Counted from the stretch's first letter, positions 34,977-44,304 are shown. The stretch: DNA of 64,000 nucleotides from Methylosinus sp. LW4 (GCF_000379125.1 NZ_KB900626.1:1211748-1275747), one strand, 5' to 3'. Notes: a model not told the origin generated them from the letters alone. Made by a program: numbers and translations.

Positions 34977-35144
34977 CCTTCTCCCGCTCGCGGGAGAAGG
35001 TGACCCTCGCGTCAGCGAGGGTCGGATGAGGGCCATTGCCGCTCATCCGAGGCTTTGAAAAAAAACAACTCTGTCCAGCAAACTCGAAGGACCCTCATCC
35101 GCCCCCGCTGCGCGGGGCCACCTTCTCCCGTAAACGGGAGAAGG
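34977..35144. repeat. Long imperfect palindromic intergenic repeat (RIME-like)
   Basis: Left arm 34977-35032 and right arm 35092-35144 are near-exact reverse complements of about 55 nt. Each arm itself starts or ends with a small hairpin (CTTCTCCCG...CGGGAGAAG). An inner dyad GGATGAG/CTCATCC (35024-35030 and 35042-35048) adds a third fold. It is like the palindromic interspersed elements known from Rhizobiales genomes. Lying between ntrC and ntrY, it would form a long stem in the transcript and may terminate or stabilise it. Confidence 0.8.
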
Positions 35145-35190
35145 GAGCGCGCGAGATTGCCTCTACCGGCGCCACGACCTATACAGGCGC

Positions 35191-37455
35191 ATGTCCATGG
35201 CGGGAGACATTCAGGCGCCCGAGCCGCCGGCTGCGCCCAGGAAGCGATCCTGGCGGCTGTGGTTCGGGCCGATCGCGGTGGTCGCCGCCGTCGCCTGCGC
35301 GCTCGCCACCTTCTTCGTCATGGCCGAGCTCGCGCCCGTGGCGCCGACCAGCGACGTCGTCTATCCGCTCTTCTTCGCCGACGCCGTCGCGCTGGTTCTT
35401 CTGGTCGCTCTGGTGCTCGTCAAGGCGGGCACGCTCATCGGCTCCTGGCGGCGCGGCGCTGCGGCGGCCGGGCTGCATATTCGCATCCTCGCCTTCTTTT
35501 CCGCCTTGGCGCTGACGCCGGCGATCACCCTCGCCATCGTCGGCTCGGTGACGCTCGAGCGCGCGCTGAACCCGCAATTCCTCGCCATGGTGAAGACCTC
35601 CGTTCACAGCACGGCGGAGGCGGCGCGCGTGTTCCGCGAGACGCAATGCCGCTCGCTGCTGCAGGAGGCGCAGCTCTCCGCCTCGGACCTCGATCGCGCC
35701 CGCGCCATGTTCAACGCCGATCGCGGCCTGTTCCACGAGTTCTTCGTCTCGCGGGCGCGTTTCCTCGGCTTTTCCGTGGCGGCGATCGTCAAGACCGACG
35801 GGCAGATATTGGAGCGCGTCGATGTGACGGCGGACGGCTCCGCCATCGTCATTGCGCCGCCGGCCTCGGATTTCGAGGATGCGCGCAAGGGCGAGCCGCT
35901 CTGCCTCGTCATCGACGACGGGCTCACCTTCGTCGCGCTGCGGCCGCTGTCCAGCTTTCCCGACACATTCCTCTATGTGACGCGTCCGGTCGATCCTTTC
36001 GGCGTGCAATTCCCGGAGCAGGCGGCGAGCCTCATCGCCACCTATGACGCATTCGAGGCCTATCGCGGCGCGGTGAAGAGGGCCTTCACCGTCATGTACG
36101 CCTTGCTCGCCACCATAATGCTGCTGTCGGCCGTTTGGGTCGGGCTCGATTTCGTCGATCGGCTGGTGGCGCCGATTCGCGCGCTCATCGCCGCAACGGA
36201 TCAGGTTTCCGCCGGCAATCTCGACGTGCGCGTCAATGTCGAGCGCTCGCATGGCGATCTCGCGCGGCTCGGCTCCGTCTTCAACAATATGACCAGCGAG
36301 ATCGAGCAGCAGCAGAGCCGCCTGCTGGCCGCCAACCACCAGAACGAGGAGCGCCGCCTCTTCACCGAGGCGGTTCTCTCGGGCGTGCCGGCCGCCGTCA
36401 TCGGCGTCGATGCGGAAGGGCGGATCAATGTGCTGAACCGCTCGGCGGAGGAGCTGCTCATCGGCGGGGCGGGGCCGGATGGGGCGGGGAAGGAAGGCGC
36501 TGCGGCGATCGGCGCGCGCGCGGCCGAGGCGCTCCCCGAGATCGCGCCCATTCTGGCCGACGCCGTCGAAGCGTTTCCGCGCGCCATTCAGACGCAGATC
36601 AACATAAGGCGCGGCGTCAAGGAGCTGACGCTCGCCGTCCGCGTCACCTCGGCGAGCACGCAGAAGGGCGGCGCGCATTTTGTCGTGACGCTGGACGACA
36701 TCACCGATCTCGTCACCGCCCAGCGCACCTCCGCCTGGGCGGATGTGGCGCGGCGAATCGCCCATGAGATCAAAAATCCGCTGACGCCGATCCAGCTGTC
36801 CGCCGAGCGGCTGAAACGCAAATACGGCAAGCACATCACCTTCGAGCGCGACGTTTTCGACCAATGCACCGACACGATCGTGCGCCAGGTCGACGACATC
36901 AAGCGCATGGTCGACGAATTCGCCTCCTTCGCCCGCATGCCCAAGGCGCGGCCGGTGCGCGACGATCTCTGCGATTGCATGCGCCAAGCCTTTTTTCTGA
37001 CGCGCGTCGCGCATAACGATGTGGAGATGACGCTCAATCTGCCGGAGGCGCCGGTCTTCGCCGTCTTCGATCGAAGGCTGCTGTCGCAGGCGCTCACCAA
37101 CATTGTGAAGAACGCAGCTGAAGGCATAGAAGCGCGCGAGGACGCCGGCGCGCTCGCCGCCAAGCGCATCGACATCAGCCTCGGCGTGCGCGACGACATG
37201 GCCGAGATCGACGTCGTCGACAATGGCAAGGGCTTTCCGGCCTTCAACCGGCAGCGCCTGCTCGAGCCTTATATGACGACGCGCGCCGAGGGCACTGGGC
37301 TCGGCCTGCCTATTGTCGCCAAGATCATCGAGGACCATGGCGGCCGACTCGAATTGCTCGACGCCCCCTCCGGGACGGGCGCCTGCGTGCGCCTGCTGAT
37401 TCCGCTCGCCGAGGCGGCGGCGGAGGAAACGCAGGCGCAGGCCCGGATTTCGTGA
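35191..37455 (+). CDS. ntrY: Membrane sensor histidine kinase NtrY
   Basis: A 754-residue transmembrane kinase. It has N-terminal helices (LWFGPIAVVAAVACALATFF; VVYPLFFADAVALVLLVALV; and a third near LAFFSALALTPAITLAIVG), an extracytoplasmic region of about 180 residues, a further helix (VMYALLATIMLLSAVWVGL), a HAMP domain, PAS, and a histidine kinase core with H525 ([11 protein letters not shown]) and G-boxes DNGKGF and GTGLGLPIV. NtrY partners NtrX in nitrate, redox and envelope responses. It begins after the palindromic element with two close ATGs (35191, 35197) and no strong ribosome-binding site. It precedes ntrX by 12 nt. Confidence 0.94.
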   Translation: MSMAGDIQAPEPPAAPRKRSWRLWFGPIAVVAAVACALATFFVMAELAPVAPTSDVVYPLFFADAVALVLLVALVLVKAGTLIGSWRRGAAAAGLHIRILAFFSALALTPAITLAIVGSVTLERALNPQFLAMVKTSVHSTAEAARVFRETQCRSLLQEAQLSASDLDRARAMFNADRGLFHEFFVSRARFLGFSVAAIVKTDGQILERVDVTADGSAIVIAPPASDFEDARKGEPLCLVIDDGLTFVALRPLSSFPDTFLYVTRPVDPFGVQFPEQAASLIATYDAFEAYRGAVKRAFTVMYALLATIMLLSAVWVGLDFVDRLVAPIRALIAATDQVSAGNLDVRVNVERSHGDLARLGSVFNNMTSEIEQQQSRLLAANHQNEERRLFTEAVLSGVPAAVIGVDAEGRINVLNRSAEELLIGGAGPDGAGKEGAAAIGARAAEALPEIAPILADAVEAFPRAIQTQINIRRGVKELTLAVRVTSASTQKGGAHFVVTLDDITDLVTAQRTSAWADVARRIAHEIKNPLTPIQLSAERLKRKYGKHITFERDVFDQCTDTIVRQVDDIKRMVDEFASFARMPKARPVRDDLCDCMRQAFFLTRVAHNDVEMTLNLPEAPVFAVFDRRLLSQALTNIVKNAAEGIEAREDAGALAAKRIDISLGVRDDMAEIDVVDNGKGFPAFNRQRLLEPYMTTRAEGTGLGLPIVAKIIEDHGGRLELLDAPSGTGACVRLLIPLAEAAAEETQAQARIS

Positions 37456-37467
37456 ATGGTGAGGAAC

Positions 37468-38832
37468 ATGGTCAGCGACATTCTCATCGTCGACGATGAA
37501 GAAGACATCCGAGAGCTGGTCGCCGGCATTCTCGGCGACGAGGGCCATGGCGTGCGCACCGCCAAGGACGCCGATGGCGCGCTGGCCGCGATCGAGCAGC
37601 GCCGCCCGCATCTCGTCTTCCTCGACATCTGGCTGCAGGGCTCGCGCCTCGACGGCATGCAGGTGCTGGAGATCGTCCAGAAGCAGCACAAGGACCTGCC
37701 GGTGGTGATGATTTCCGGTCACGGCAATATCGAGACAGCGGTCAGCGCCATAAAGCTCGGCGCCTATGATTTCATAGAGAAACCCTTCAAGGCGGATCGT
37801 CTCGTGCTCGTCGCCGAGCGCGCGCTCGAGGCCTCGCATCTGCGCCGCGAGGTGAGCGCGCTGCGTCAGCGCGCCGGCGCCTCGGACCGCATCGTCGGCA
37901 GCTCCTTTCCGGCGCATCAGCTGCAGCAGGTGATCGCCCGCGTCGCGCCGGTGAATTCACGCGTGCTCATCACAGGCCAGCCGGGCTCCGGCAAGGAGCT
38001 CGCGGCGCGCTGCATCCATGCCGCCTCGCAACGCGCCGCCGGTCCCTTCGTCGTCATCAATGCGGCGACGATCACGCCGGAGAATATGGAAATAGAGCTG
38101 TTCGGCAGCGAGGGCGGCGAGGGCGCGCGCAAGATCGGCGCGCTGGAGGAGGCCCATGGCGGCACGCTCTTCCTCGACGAGATCGCCGACATGCCGAAGG
38201 ACACGCAGGCGAAGATTTTGCGCGTCCTGGTCGAGCAGAATTTTCAGCGGGTCGGCGGAACGGCGCGCGTCGAGGTCGATGTGCGGATCATCTCCTCCTC
38301 GGCGCGCGATCTCGCCTCGGCGATAGAGGAGGGCGCGTTGCGCGAGGATCTCTTCCATCGCCTGTCGGTGGTGCCGATTCGCATCCCCTCGCTCGCCGAG
38401 CGACGCGAGGATATCCCCGAGCTCATCGAATATTTCATGGAGCAGGTCTCGGCGACCTCCGGCATGCCGCGCCGCAAGATCAGCGAGGACGCGCTCGCTG
38501 TGATGCAATTGCACGATTGGCCCGGCAATATCCGCCAGCTGCGCAACAATGTGGAGCGGCTGATGATTCTGACCGCCGGCGACGCGACGGCGGAGATTTC
38601 CGCCGAGATGCTGCCGTCCGAGATCGGCCAGCTCGTTCCCGCCACTCCAGCCGGCGTGCGCGGCGAGAAGCTGATGAGCCTGCCGCTGCGCGAGGCGCGC
38701 GAAGTGTTCGAGAGAGAATATCTGATCGCCCAGCTCAATCGCTTCAGCAACAATATTTCCCGAACGGCCGAGTTCATTGGAATGGAGCGATCGGCGCTCC
38801 ATCGCAAGCTGAAGTCGCTCGCCATCGAATGA
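37468..38832 (+). CDS. ntrX: Response regulator NtrX
   Basis: A 454-residue NtrC-family response regulator. It has receiver D53 (VFLDIWLQ), Walker A GQPGSGKE, the Walker B region [12 protein letters not shown], and a C-terminal Fis-type HTH (ISRTAEFIGMERSALHRKL). The sigma-54 contact loop is missing: where NtrC has GSFTGA, NtrX reads GSEGGEGARKIG, so it should act with sigma-70 promoters, as known for alphaproteobacterial NtrX. I chose the ATG at 37468 (GTGAGGA upstream) over an earlier in-frame ATG at 37456, because the homologous proteins start MxxDILIVDD. Confidence 0.95.
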   Translation: MVSDILIVDDEEDIRELVAGILGDEGHGVRTAKDADGALAAIEQRRPHLVFLDIWLQGSRLDGMQVLEIVQKQHKDLPVVMISGHGNIETAVSAIKLGAYDFIEKPFKADRLVLVAERALEASHLRREVSALRQRAGASDRIVGSSFPAHQLQQVIARVAPVNSRVLITGQPGSGKELAARCIHAASQRAAGPFVVINAATITPENMEIELFGSEGGEGARKIGALEEAHGGTLFLDEIADMPKDTQAKILRVLVEQNFQRVGGTARVEVDVRIISSSARDLASAIEEGALREDLFHRLSVVPIRIPSLAERREDIPELIEYFMEQVSATSGMPRRKISEDALAVMQLHDWPGNIRQLRNNVERLMILTAGDATAEISAEMLPSEIGQLVPATPAGVRGEKLMSLPLREAREVFEREYLIAQLNRFSNNISRTAEFIGMERSALHRKLKSLAIE

Positions 38833-38990
38833 GCGACAAATCTCGCCGTTACAAGATCTTGCGAAATTTTCCTATTGGCTCTGCGGCGGTTTGGCTCTAG
38901 TTGATGCGTTTCGTCTCGTCGTAAACTCGTCGAAACAGCGGGTTACAGGACCGTAAGGGGAGGCCTTTGGCCGCATGAGGGAGTTGCGTC

Positions 38991-39019
38991 TTGCGCATCG
39001 CGCCGACGCGGGCTCTAAT
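38991..39019 (+). promoter_or_regulatory. Candidate hfq promoter
   Basis: TTGCGC (38991-38996), 17 nt and TCTAAT (39014-39019). A start near 39026 would give an hfq leader of about 69 nt. The rest of the 262-nt ntrX-hfq gap shows no other clear signal. Confidence 0.4.
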
Positions 39020-39094
39020 GTGCGGTCGGATGGCTATGGACCGATAAGAGCGACGCAAATCGCCCCGATAACGAAAAACAGAACAGGATAGCCG

Positions 39095-39364
39095 ATGTCC
39101 TCCGAACGCGCGCAGAATCTGCAAGACACGTTTTTGAATTACGTGCGGAAGAACAAAGTCCCGCTCACGATTTTTCTGGTCAATGGCGTCAAACTGCAGG
39201 GCATCGTGACCTGGTTCGACAATTTCTGCCTCCTGCTGCGGCGCGATGGGCATTCCCAGCTCGTCTACAAGCATGCGATCTCGACGATCATGCCCGGCCA
39301 TCCGATTCATATGTTTGAGCCGGGCGAGGAGGGCGAGCAGAGCCCGCCGGAGCGCCATCGCTGA
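39095..39364 (+). CDS. hfq: RNA chaperone Hfq
   Basis: An 89-residue Sm-like RNA chaperone that forms hexamers and pairs sRNAs with mRNAs. Sm1 is [27 protein letters not shown], Sm2 is [26 protein letters not shown] and the KHAIST motif are conserved exactly. It has a short acidic tail ([15 protein letters not shown]) instead of the long E. coli tail. The position between ntrYX and hflX is the usual alphaproteobacterial order. Confidence 0.97.
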   Translation: MSSERAQNLQDTFLNYVRKNKVPLTIFLVNGVKLQGIVTWFDNFCLLLRRDGHSQLVYKHAISTIMPGHPIHMFEPGEEGEQSPPERHR

Positions 39365-39481
39365 GTGGGGATTCATCGAGAGGCGGCGTTTTCCGTTTTC
39401 TGGTAGGAGTCCGCGCGAGAACTATAAAAGGCTGGCGAGACGCGCGGCGAATCGCCGAGGCGCTCGGCTCGGCGGGTCGAG

Positions 39482-40879
39482 GTGAGGTTGAACGAAAAAG
39501 CATCAGCGTCCGAGGACCGGACGGCCGGCGCGCCCACGAAAGCGCTCGTGGTCGGCCCCTATCCCACGCGGCCGCGCGCTTCGGAGAGCGGCGCCGGGCA
39601 GGGGGCGGAGCGTGATCCCGTCGCACGGCTGGCGGAGGCCGTCGGCCTCGCCGAGGCGATCGAGCTCGACATCGTCGGAGAGATCGGCGTCTCGCTGCAT
39701 GATGTGCGGCCGGCGACCTATCTCGGCAAAGGCAAGGTGGAGGAGATCGCCGAGACGGTGAAAGCCGCGGAGGTCGAGCTCGTCACCATGGATTGCCAGC
39801 TCTCGCCGGTTCAGCAGCGCAATCTCGAGAAGGCCTGGGGCGCGAAGGTCATCGACCGCACCGGCCTGATCCTCGAGATTTTCGGCCGCCGCGCCCGCAC
39901 CAAGGAGGGCTCGCTGCAGGTCGAGCTCGCCCATCTCGCCTATCAGAAATCGCGGCTCGTGCGCAGCTGGACCCATCTCGAGCGCCAGCGCGGCGGCTTC
40001 GGCTTTCTGGGCGGCCCCGGCGAGACGCAGATCGAGACGGACCGCCGCCTGATCGAGGAGCGCATGGCGCGCATCGAGCGCGACCTCGATCAGGTCAAGC
40101 GCACGCGCGGCCTGCATCGCAAGAAGCGGCGCGAGGTTCCCTATCCGGTCGTCGCTCTGGTCGGCTACACCAACGCCGGCAAATCGACACTGTTCAACCG
40201 GCTGACCAAGGCCGGCGTGCTGGCCGAGGACATGCTGTTCGCGACGCTCGATCCGACGCTTCGCCAGATTCGCCTGCCGCATGGCGCCAAAGTGCTGCTC
40301 TCCGACACGGTCGGCTTCATCTCCGATCTGCCGACCATGCTGATCTCCGCCTTCCGCGCCACGCTGGAGGAGGTGACGCTCGCCGATGTGATCCTGCATG
40401 TGCGCGACGTCTCACATCCCGATCGGGAGGCGCAGGCCGCCGATGTCGAATCCATTCTCGGCGAGCTCGGCCTTTCCGGCGAAGCGGGAACGCGCATTCT
40501 CGAAGTGTGGAACAAGATCGACGCGCTCGACGACGAGATCGTCGCCGCGATGAAAATCGCCGCGCGTGGAAAGAAGAACGTCGATCGGCCGTCTCTCGTT
40601 TCGGCGCTGACCGGGGAGGGCCTCGACGCTCTGCTCGAGCGCATAGAGACGCGTCTCGCCGAAGGGCGCATTCAGCTCGAGGTCGAGCTCGATCCCGCCG
40701 ACGGCGCCGGCATCGCCTGGCTGCACGCCCATACGGAGGTGCTGGATCGCCAGACGCTGGCCGATGGCCGCGCGCGGCTCATCGTGCGCGTCGCGCCGGA
40801 GCGATTTGACGGGGTCACGCGCCGCTATCCGCAGGCCGAGGTGCGCGCTCGGGCGTCATCCAAGCGGCGCGCGCGCTAA
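39482..40879 (+). CDS. hflX: GTPase HflX
   Basis: A 465-residue ribosome-splitting GTPase. It has an N-terminal HflX domain ([59 protein letters not shown]), then the G-domain with G1 [10 protein letters not shown]3 DTVGF and G4 NKID. A C-terminal extension of about 100 residues follows. It rescues stalled ribosomes under heat stress. The start is uncertain (GTG at 39482 or TTG at 39488, with GAGGTGAGG at the junction). It is downstream of hfq by 117 nt. Confidence 0.94.
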   Translation: MRLNEKASASEDRTAGAPTKALVVGPYPTRPRASESGAGQGAERDPVARLAEAVGLAEAIELDIVGEIGVSLHDVRPATYLGKGKVEEIAETVKAAEVELVTMDCQLSPVQQRNLEKAWGAKVIDRTGLILEIFGRRARTKEGSLQVELAHLAYQKSRLVRSWTHLERQRGGFGFLGGPGETQIETDRRLIEERMARIERDLDQVKRTRGLHRKKRREVPYPVVALVGYTNAGKSTLFNRLTKAGVLAEDMLFATLDPTLRQIRLPHGAKVLLSDTVGFISDLPTMLISAFRATLEEVTLADVILHVRDVSHPDREAQAADVESILGELGLSGEAGTRILEVWNKIDALDDEIVAAMKIAARGKKNVDRPSLVSALTGEGLDALLERIETRLAEGRIQLEVELDPADGAGIAWLHAHTEVLDRQTLADGRARLIVRVAPERFDGVTRRYPQAEVRARASSKRRAR

Positions 40880-40934
40880 TTCCTCCTCTCGGCGCGCCTC
40901 GAGTCCCGAGGCGCTGGAACCGGCGGAACGCATC

Positions 40935-41261
40935 ATGGATCGAATTTATCTGATCGTCGCTATTCTCTCCGAGGTGGTCGGCACCTCGGCGCTCAAGGCG
41001 AGCGAGGCTTTTTCCAAGCCGCTGCCGTCGGTCATCGTCGTCATCGGCTATGGCGTGTCGTTTTTTCTGCTGTCGCTCGCGCTGCGCAGCATTCCGGTCG
41101 CCGTCGCCTATGCGATATGGTCCGGCGTCGGCCAAGCGCTGATCGCCGTCGTCGCCTGGTTCGCTTTCCATCAGAGGCTCAACGCCGGGGAAATGGCCGG
41201 CATGGGCCTCATCATCGCCGGCGTCGTCGTTCTGAGCCTGTTTTCCCAGACCGCCCATTGA
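40935..41261 (+). CDS. Small multidrug resistance (EmrE/SMR) transporter
   Basis: A 108-residue protein with four transmembrane helices. The essential membrane glutamate E13 lies in ILSEVVGTSALKASE, and VAYAIWSGVGQALIAVV is the family signature of helix 3. SMR pumps exchange cationic drugs for protons as dimers. It is closest in style to EmrE. The ATG at 40935 gives the normal length. It is followed after 10 nt by a glutathione S-transferase gene, so the two are probably co-transcribed, a plausible detoxification pair. Confidence 0.87.
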   Translation: MDRIYLIVAILSEVVGTSALKASEAFSKPLPSVIVVIGYGVSFFLLSLALRSIPVAVAYAIWSGVGQALIAVVAWFAFHQRLNAGEMAGMGLIIAGVVVLSLFSQTAH

Positions 41262-41271
41262 GGATGTTTCG

Positions 41272-41925
41272 ATGCCGCTCGCCTTGCTCATCGGCAATAA
41301 GGGCTATTCCTCCTGGTCGCTGCGCGCCTGGCTGCTGCTGAAGCAGCTCGGAATCGAATTCGAGGAAATATTGGTTCCGCTCTATCAGGCGGACTCCAAG
41401 GCGAAGCTCCTCGCCTTCTCGCCGGCCGGTAAGGTTCCGGCGCTGCGCGCCGACGATATTCTGGTCTGGGAATCGCTCGCCATCGTCGAATTCATCGCCG
41501 AGCGCTTTCCCGATCTGCCGGTCTGGCCGCGCGATCCGGCGGCGCGGGCTCTGGCGCGCTCGCTCTCGGCCGAGATGCATGCCGGCTTCACCGCGCTGCG
41601 CAGCGAATATCCCACCAATTTTCGTCGCGCGCCCGGCGCCATCGCAGCGCCGAGCGCTGCGGCCGCCGCCGATATCGCGCGCATAGACGCCGCCTGGAGC
41701 GACGCGCGCGCGCGTTTCGGCGGGCAGGGGCCGTTTCTCTTCGGCGAATTCTCTGCCGCCGACGCCATGTTCGCGCCGGTCGTCTGCCGATTCTCGGCCT
41801 ATCGGCTCGACGTCTCGCCGCAGGCGCAGGATTATATGCGCGCGATCGAGGCGCTGCCGGCCTATCGGGAATGGGTGGAAAGCGGCCGCGCCGAGCCCTG
41901 GGTCCTCGAGAAATTCGAGAAGTGA
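41272..41925 (+). CDS. Glutathione S-transferase family protein
   Basis: A 217-residue GST. The N-terminal thioredoxin-like domain begins LALLIGNKGYSSWSLRAWLL and has the KVPALRADDILVWESLAIVEF glutathione-binding block (VP and ES). The C-terminal helical domain is normal (LLFGEFSAADAMFAPV). The active-site serine of the beta/zeta-like type is probably S15 or S16 in GYSSWS. TGAGG before the ATG at 41272 overlaps the SMR stop. It is convergent with mazG 16 nt downstream. Confidence 0.87.
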   Translation: MPLALLIGNKGYSSWSLRAWLLLKQLGIEFEEILVPLYQADSKAKLLAFSPAGKVPALRADDILVWESLAIVEFIAERFPDLPVWPRDPAARALARSLSAEMHAGFTALRSEYPTNFRRAPGAIAAPSAAAAADIARIDAAWSDARARFGGQGPFLFGEFSAADAMFAPVVCRFSAYRLDVSPQAQDYMRAIEALPAYREWVESGRAEPWVLEKFEK

Positions 41926-41941
41926 TTTCGGCGCATCGAAA

Positions 41942-42760
41942 TCACTTCCGCTCGTCGGCCTTGGCGGCCTGCCACAGCGCTTCCATCTCGTCGAGCGTCG
42001 ATTGCTTCGGGCTCTTGCCCTTTTCCGCGAGCGCGCGCTCGATATAGCGGAAGCGCCGCTCGAATTTGGCGTTGGCGCCGCGCAGCGCCTGCTCTGGATC
42101 GGCGCCGACATGGCGGGCGAGATTGGCGACGGCAAAGAGAAGATCGCCGATTTCCTCGACGACGGCGGGCGCATGCGGGGCGCCGCCGACGCCCAGCTCC
42201 GCCTCCACTTCCAGCGTCTCCTCGCGGATTTTCTCCAGCACGAGACGCGCGTCGGCCCAATCGAAGCCGACCTTTCCCGCCTTTTCCTGAAGCTTCACCG
42301 CGCGCGTCAGAGCGGGCAGGGCAGGCGGAACGCCGTCGAGCAGGCCGGCCGGCTCTTCTATGCCGCGGCGCTCGGCGCGAGCCCTCTTCTCCTGCGCTTT
42401 GATCTCGGCCCATTGAAGGGCGACATCCTCCGCCGAGGCGGCGGATTTGTCGCCGAACACATGCGGATGCCGGCGGATGAGCTTGTCCGAGATCGCCTCT
42501 GCCACATCGGCGAAGGCGAAAGCGCCGCCCTCCTCGGCCAATCGGGCGTGAAAGACCACCTGCAGCAGCAGATCGCCGAGCTCGTCGCGAAGATCGCCGA
42601 GATCGCCGCGCTCTATGGCGTCGACGACCTCATAGGCCTCCTCGAGCGTGTAGGGAGCGATGCTGGCGAAGTCCTGCTCGAGATCCCAAGGGCAGCCGGT
42701 TCCGGGAGTGCGCAAGGCCGCCATTATGCCGAGGAGGCGCGCGATCGCGTCCTGCGTCAT
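41942..42760 (-). CDS. mazG: Nucleoside triphosphate pyrophosphohydrolase MazG
   Basis: A 272-residue tandem MazG protein that hydrolyses non-canonical NTPs and lowers ppGpp-related nucleotides. First MazG domain: CPWDLEQDFASIAPYTLEEAYEVVDAIE with EEAYE metal ligands and DELGDLLLQVVFHA. Second domain: ETLEVEAELGVGG with EEIGDLLFAVANLARHVG. FERRFRYIERALAEKGKSP is the typical C-terminus. The start at 42760 is an ATG. It is monocistronic; the next 300 nt upstream is a structured spacer. Confidence 0.94.
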   Translation of the reverse strand: MTQDAIARLLGIMAALRTPGTGCPWDLEQDFASIAPYTLEEAYEVVDAIERGDLGDLRDELGDLLLQVVFHARLAEEGGAFAFADVAEAISDKLIRRHPHVFGDKSAASAEDVALQWAEIKAQEKRARAERRGIEEPAGLLDGVPPALPALTRAVKLQEKAGKVGFDWADARLVLEKIREETLEVEAELGVGGAPHAPAVVEEIGDLLFAVANLARHVGADPEQALRGANAKFERRFRYIERALAEKGKSPKQSTLDEMEALWQAAKADERK

Positions 42761-43064
42761 CGGCGGACCTCGAAGAGGCGGGAGGGGCGCTGAGAAGCGC
42801 GAGCGACGCGTTGTTTTGACGCAGCAGGGCGCGGAAAAAAATGCGAGGAATCCGAAACGCTTTGCTCTAACATGAGTGCCGGATCTCGACTGCGCCCTTG
42901 GTCTAACCGCCCTCCGCAGTCGATCCGAGGGTCCGGGGCCAGATTACGCCTTGCAAACGACAGCGCCTCGGACCCGACTTGCGCATCCGAGGTGAGTTCG
43001 TCGTCGCCTTTCGGCGCGTAGCCGCAAGCCGGGAACGACTTGCGGCCCACTGATTTTAAAAGCC
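42761..43064. other. Structured intergenic region, candidate small RNA
   Basis: No gene. At least three strong stems are present: 42881-42926 (GGATC plus GACTGCG pairing with CGCAGTCGATCC, 2-nt bulge, 20-nt loop), 42966-42992 (CCTCGGA/TCCGAGG), and 43021-43046 (GCCGCAAG/CTTGCGGC), plus a small CGCC/GGCG at about 43006-43016. The last may be the csp terminator, although no T-run follows on the minus strand. TCCGAGG also occurs at 42924-42930, allowing alternative pairing. I do not recognise the RNA family. Confidence 0.4.
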
Positions 43065-43736
43065 TCAGTCGAGCGTGATCGACAGCGCTTCGCGACCCTT
43101 GGCCGTGTCGACGACCTGCATCGTCACGGGCTGGCCTTCGGCGAGATGATTGACGCCGGAGGGACCGAGGATCGAGATATGGACGAAGACGTCCTTCCCG
43201 CCATCATTCGACTGCACGAAGCCGAAGCCCTTGGTCTCGTCGAACCATTTGACCTTGCCGGAGACCGGCACGGCCGTCGACGGATCGGGAGCCTGGCGGC
43301 GAGGCGGACGATCGAAGCCGCCGCTGCCACCGCTGCTGCTGCGCGGACGCTCTGCGGTCGCGGTCGAAAGATCGACCTCGAGCACACGAGTGACCTGCTG
43401 GCCCTTGACCGAGCTCGACACCTGCACCTTCAGCTTCGCTCCGGGCGGCAGGGCGTCATAGCCCGCAGCCTGAACGGCGCCGATATGCAGGAACGCGTCG
43501 CCCGTGCCATTGCCGAGCTCCACGAAGCCGAAGCCTTTTTCGGGCTTGAACCATTTCACGACCGCGTCGATCGCGGGCTCGTTCGAGGACGGGGGCGGCG
43601 CATCGCCAAATCCACCACCTCCGCCGAATGGCGACCGCGGCGGCCGGCTGGGCCGCGGGCTGTCATAGCCGTATGGGGGGTCGTCGTCGAACCCACGCTT
43701 TCTGGGTCCCCGGAAGTCTCGACCTTTGCTGCTCAT
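43065..43736 (-). CDS. Double cold-shock-domain protein
   Basis: A 223-residue protein. It has an N-terminal Arg/Gly/Pro-rich region (SSKGRDFRGPRKRG, then a Gly run near residue 40), CSD1 with VVKWFKPEKGFGFV and GDAFLHIGAV, a Ser/Gly linker, and CSD2 with KVKWFDETKGFGFV and KDVFVHISIL. Both have RNP1 and RNP2. This tandem-CSD form is typical of alphaproteobacteria; it binds single-stranded nucleic acid and acts as an RNA chaperone. I chose the ATG at 43736; an upstream in-frame extension is unlikely. The start is preceded by a long leader region. Confidence 0.9.
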   Translation of the reverse strand: MSSKGRDFRGPRKRGFDDDPPYGYDSPRPSRPPRSPFGGGGGFGDAPPPSSNEPAIDAVVKWFKPEKGFGFVELGNGTGDAFLHIGAVQAAGYDALPPGAKLKVQVSSSVKGQQVTRVLEVDLSTATAERPRSSSGGSGGFDRPPRRQAPDPSTAVPVSGKVKWFDETKGFGFVQSNDGGKDVFVHISILGPSGVNHLAEGQPVTMQVVDTAKGREALSITLD

Positions 43737-44304
43737 GTCTTGGTACTCGTCTCCGCCATCCGCCAAAAGACCGCTATAGCCACATGCACGGCCTCTCGCC
43801 GGGCGCAAAAGCGCCGACGACGCACGCGTCCGCCGGCGTCTCGCGGAGAGCCGGTTTTGGTGCGTTCGTAAGTGTGCCAGTTGAATGCCATATAGTCCCG
43901 CGCAATCGCCTTTTTACCAGGAAGCGGCCCAGTCTGGCTAGATGAATTCGCCAGCATTTTCGAAAAAACCCGAGGCCGCCGCTCACCATGCGACGAATCG
44001 CAGGGTGAGAACTTGGTGATCGAACCCCGGAAAAGTGGCGCGAGCGCGGCAAGAGCGCCGCGCATCCGCGCTCGGCTCGCCGCAGCAGCGCGAGGCCTCG
44101 AAGGCGAGGGGCCGGATGCTCGATACGCAATGGTCTGAAATCATGGAAGATCGGAAAAACGAAAATCGCATAATCGATATTATGGAACCAGGAGGCGGTT
44201 TCGGGACAGGAATGCGGCGACGACGAGCGGACAGCGCGCAGATTAGCACGCGCCATATGGCGCGGCTCGGGTCGATCGGTTCAGGGATAATTTGGCCGCC
44301 CGGC
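43737..44304. other. Intergenic region upstream of csp
   Basis: 568 nt without a convincing gene. The minus-strand frames present there do not look like protein. The csp leader and promoter should lie here: AT-rich TATATGGC-type sequence on the minus strand near 43885-43895, and T/A-rich blocks near 43910-43970 and 44140-44180. A perfect 16-bp palindrome, CGCGCCATATGGCGCG, lies at 44249-44264, 41 nt beyond the metallo-hydrolase stop. Confidence 0.5.

Noticed and set aside
38833..39094. Sigma-54 promoter before hfq
   Set aside because: TTGGCTCTG...TTGGC is present, but the GG/GC spacing of a -24/-12 promoter does not fit.
42761..43064. 6S RNA, SRP RNA or tmRNA in the mazG-csp spacer
   Set aside because: The stems are strong, but the long double-stranded rod with matching 5'/3' ends of 6S, the GGAAGG loop of SRP and the tRNA-like ends of tmRNA are absent. 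Kept only as an unassigned candidate.
43774..44256. 160-residue minus-strand frame upstream of csp
   Set aside because: The translated sequence has no family resemblance or structure and the region contains likely csp leader and promoter DNA.
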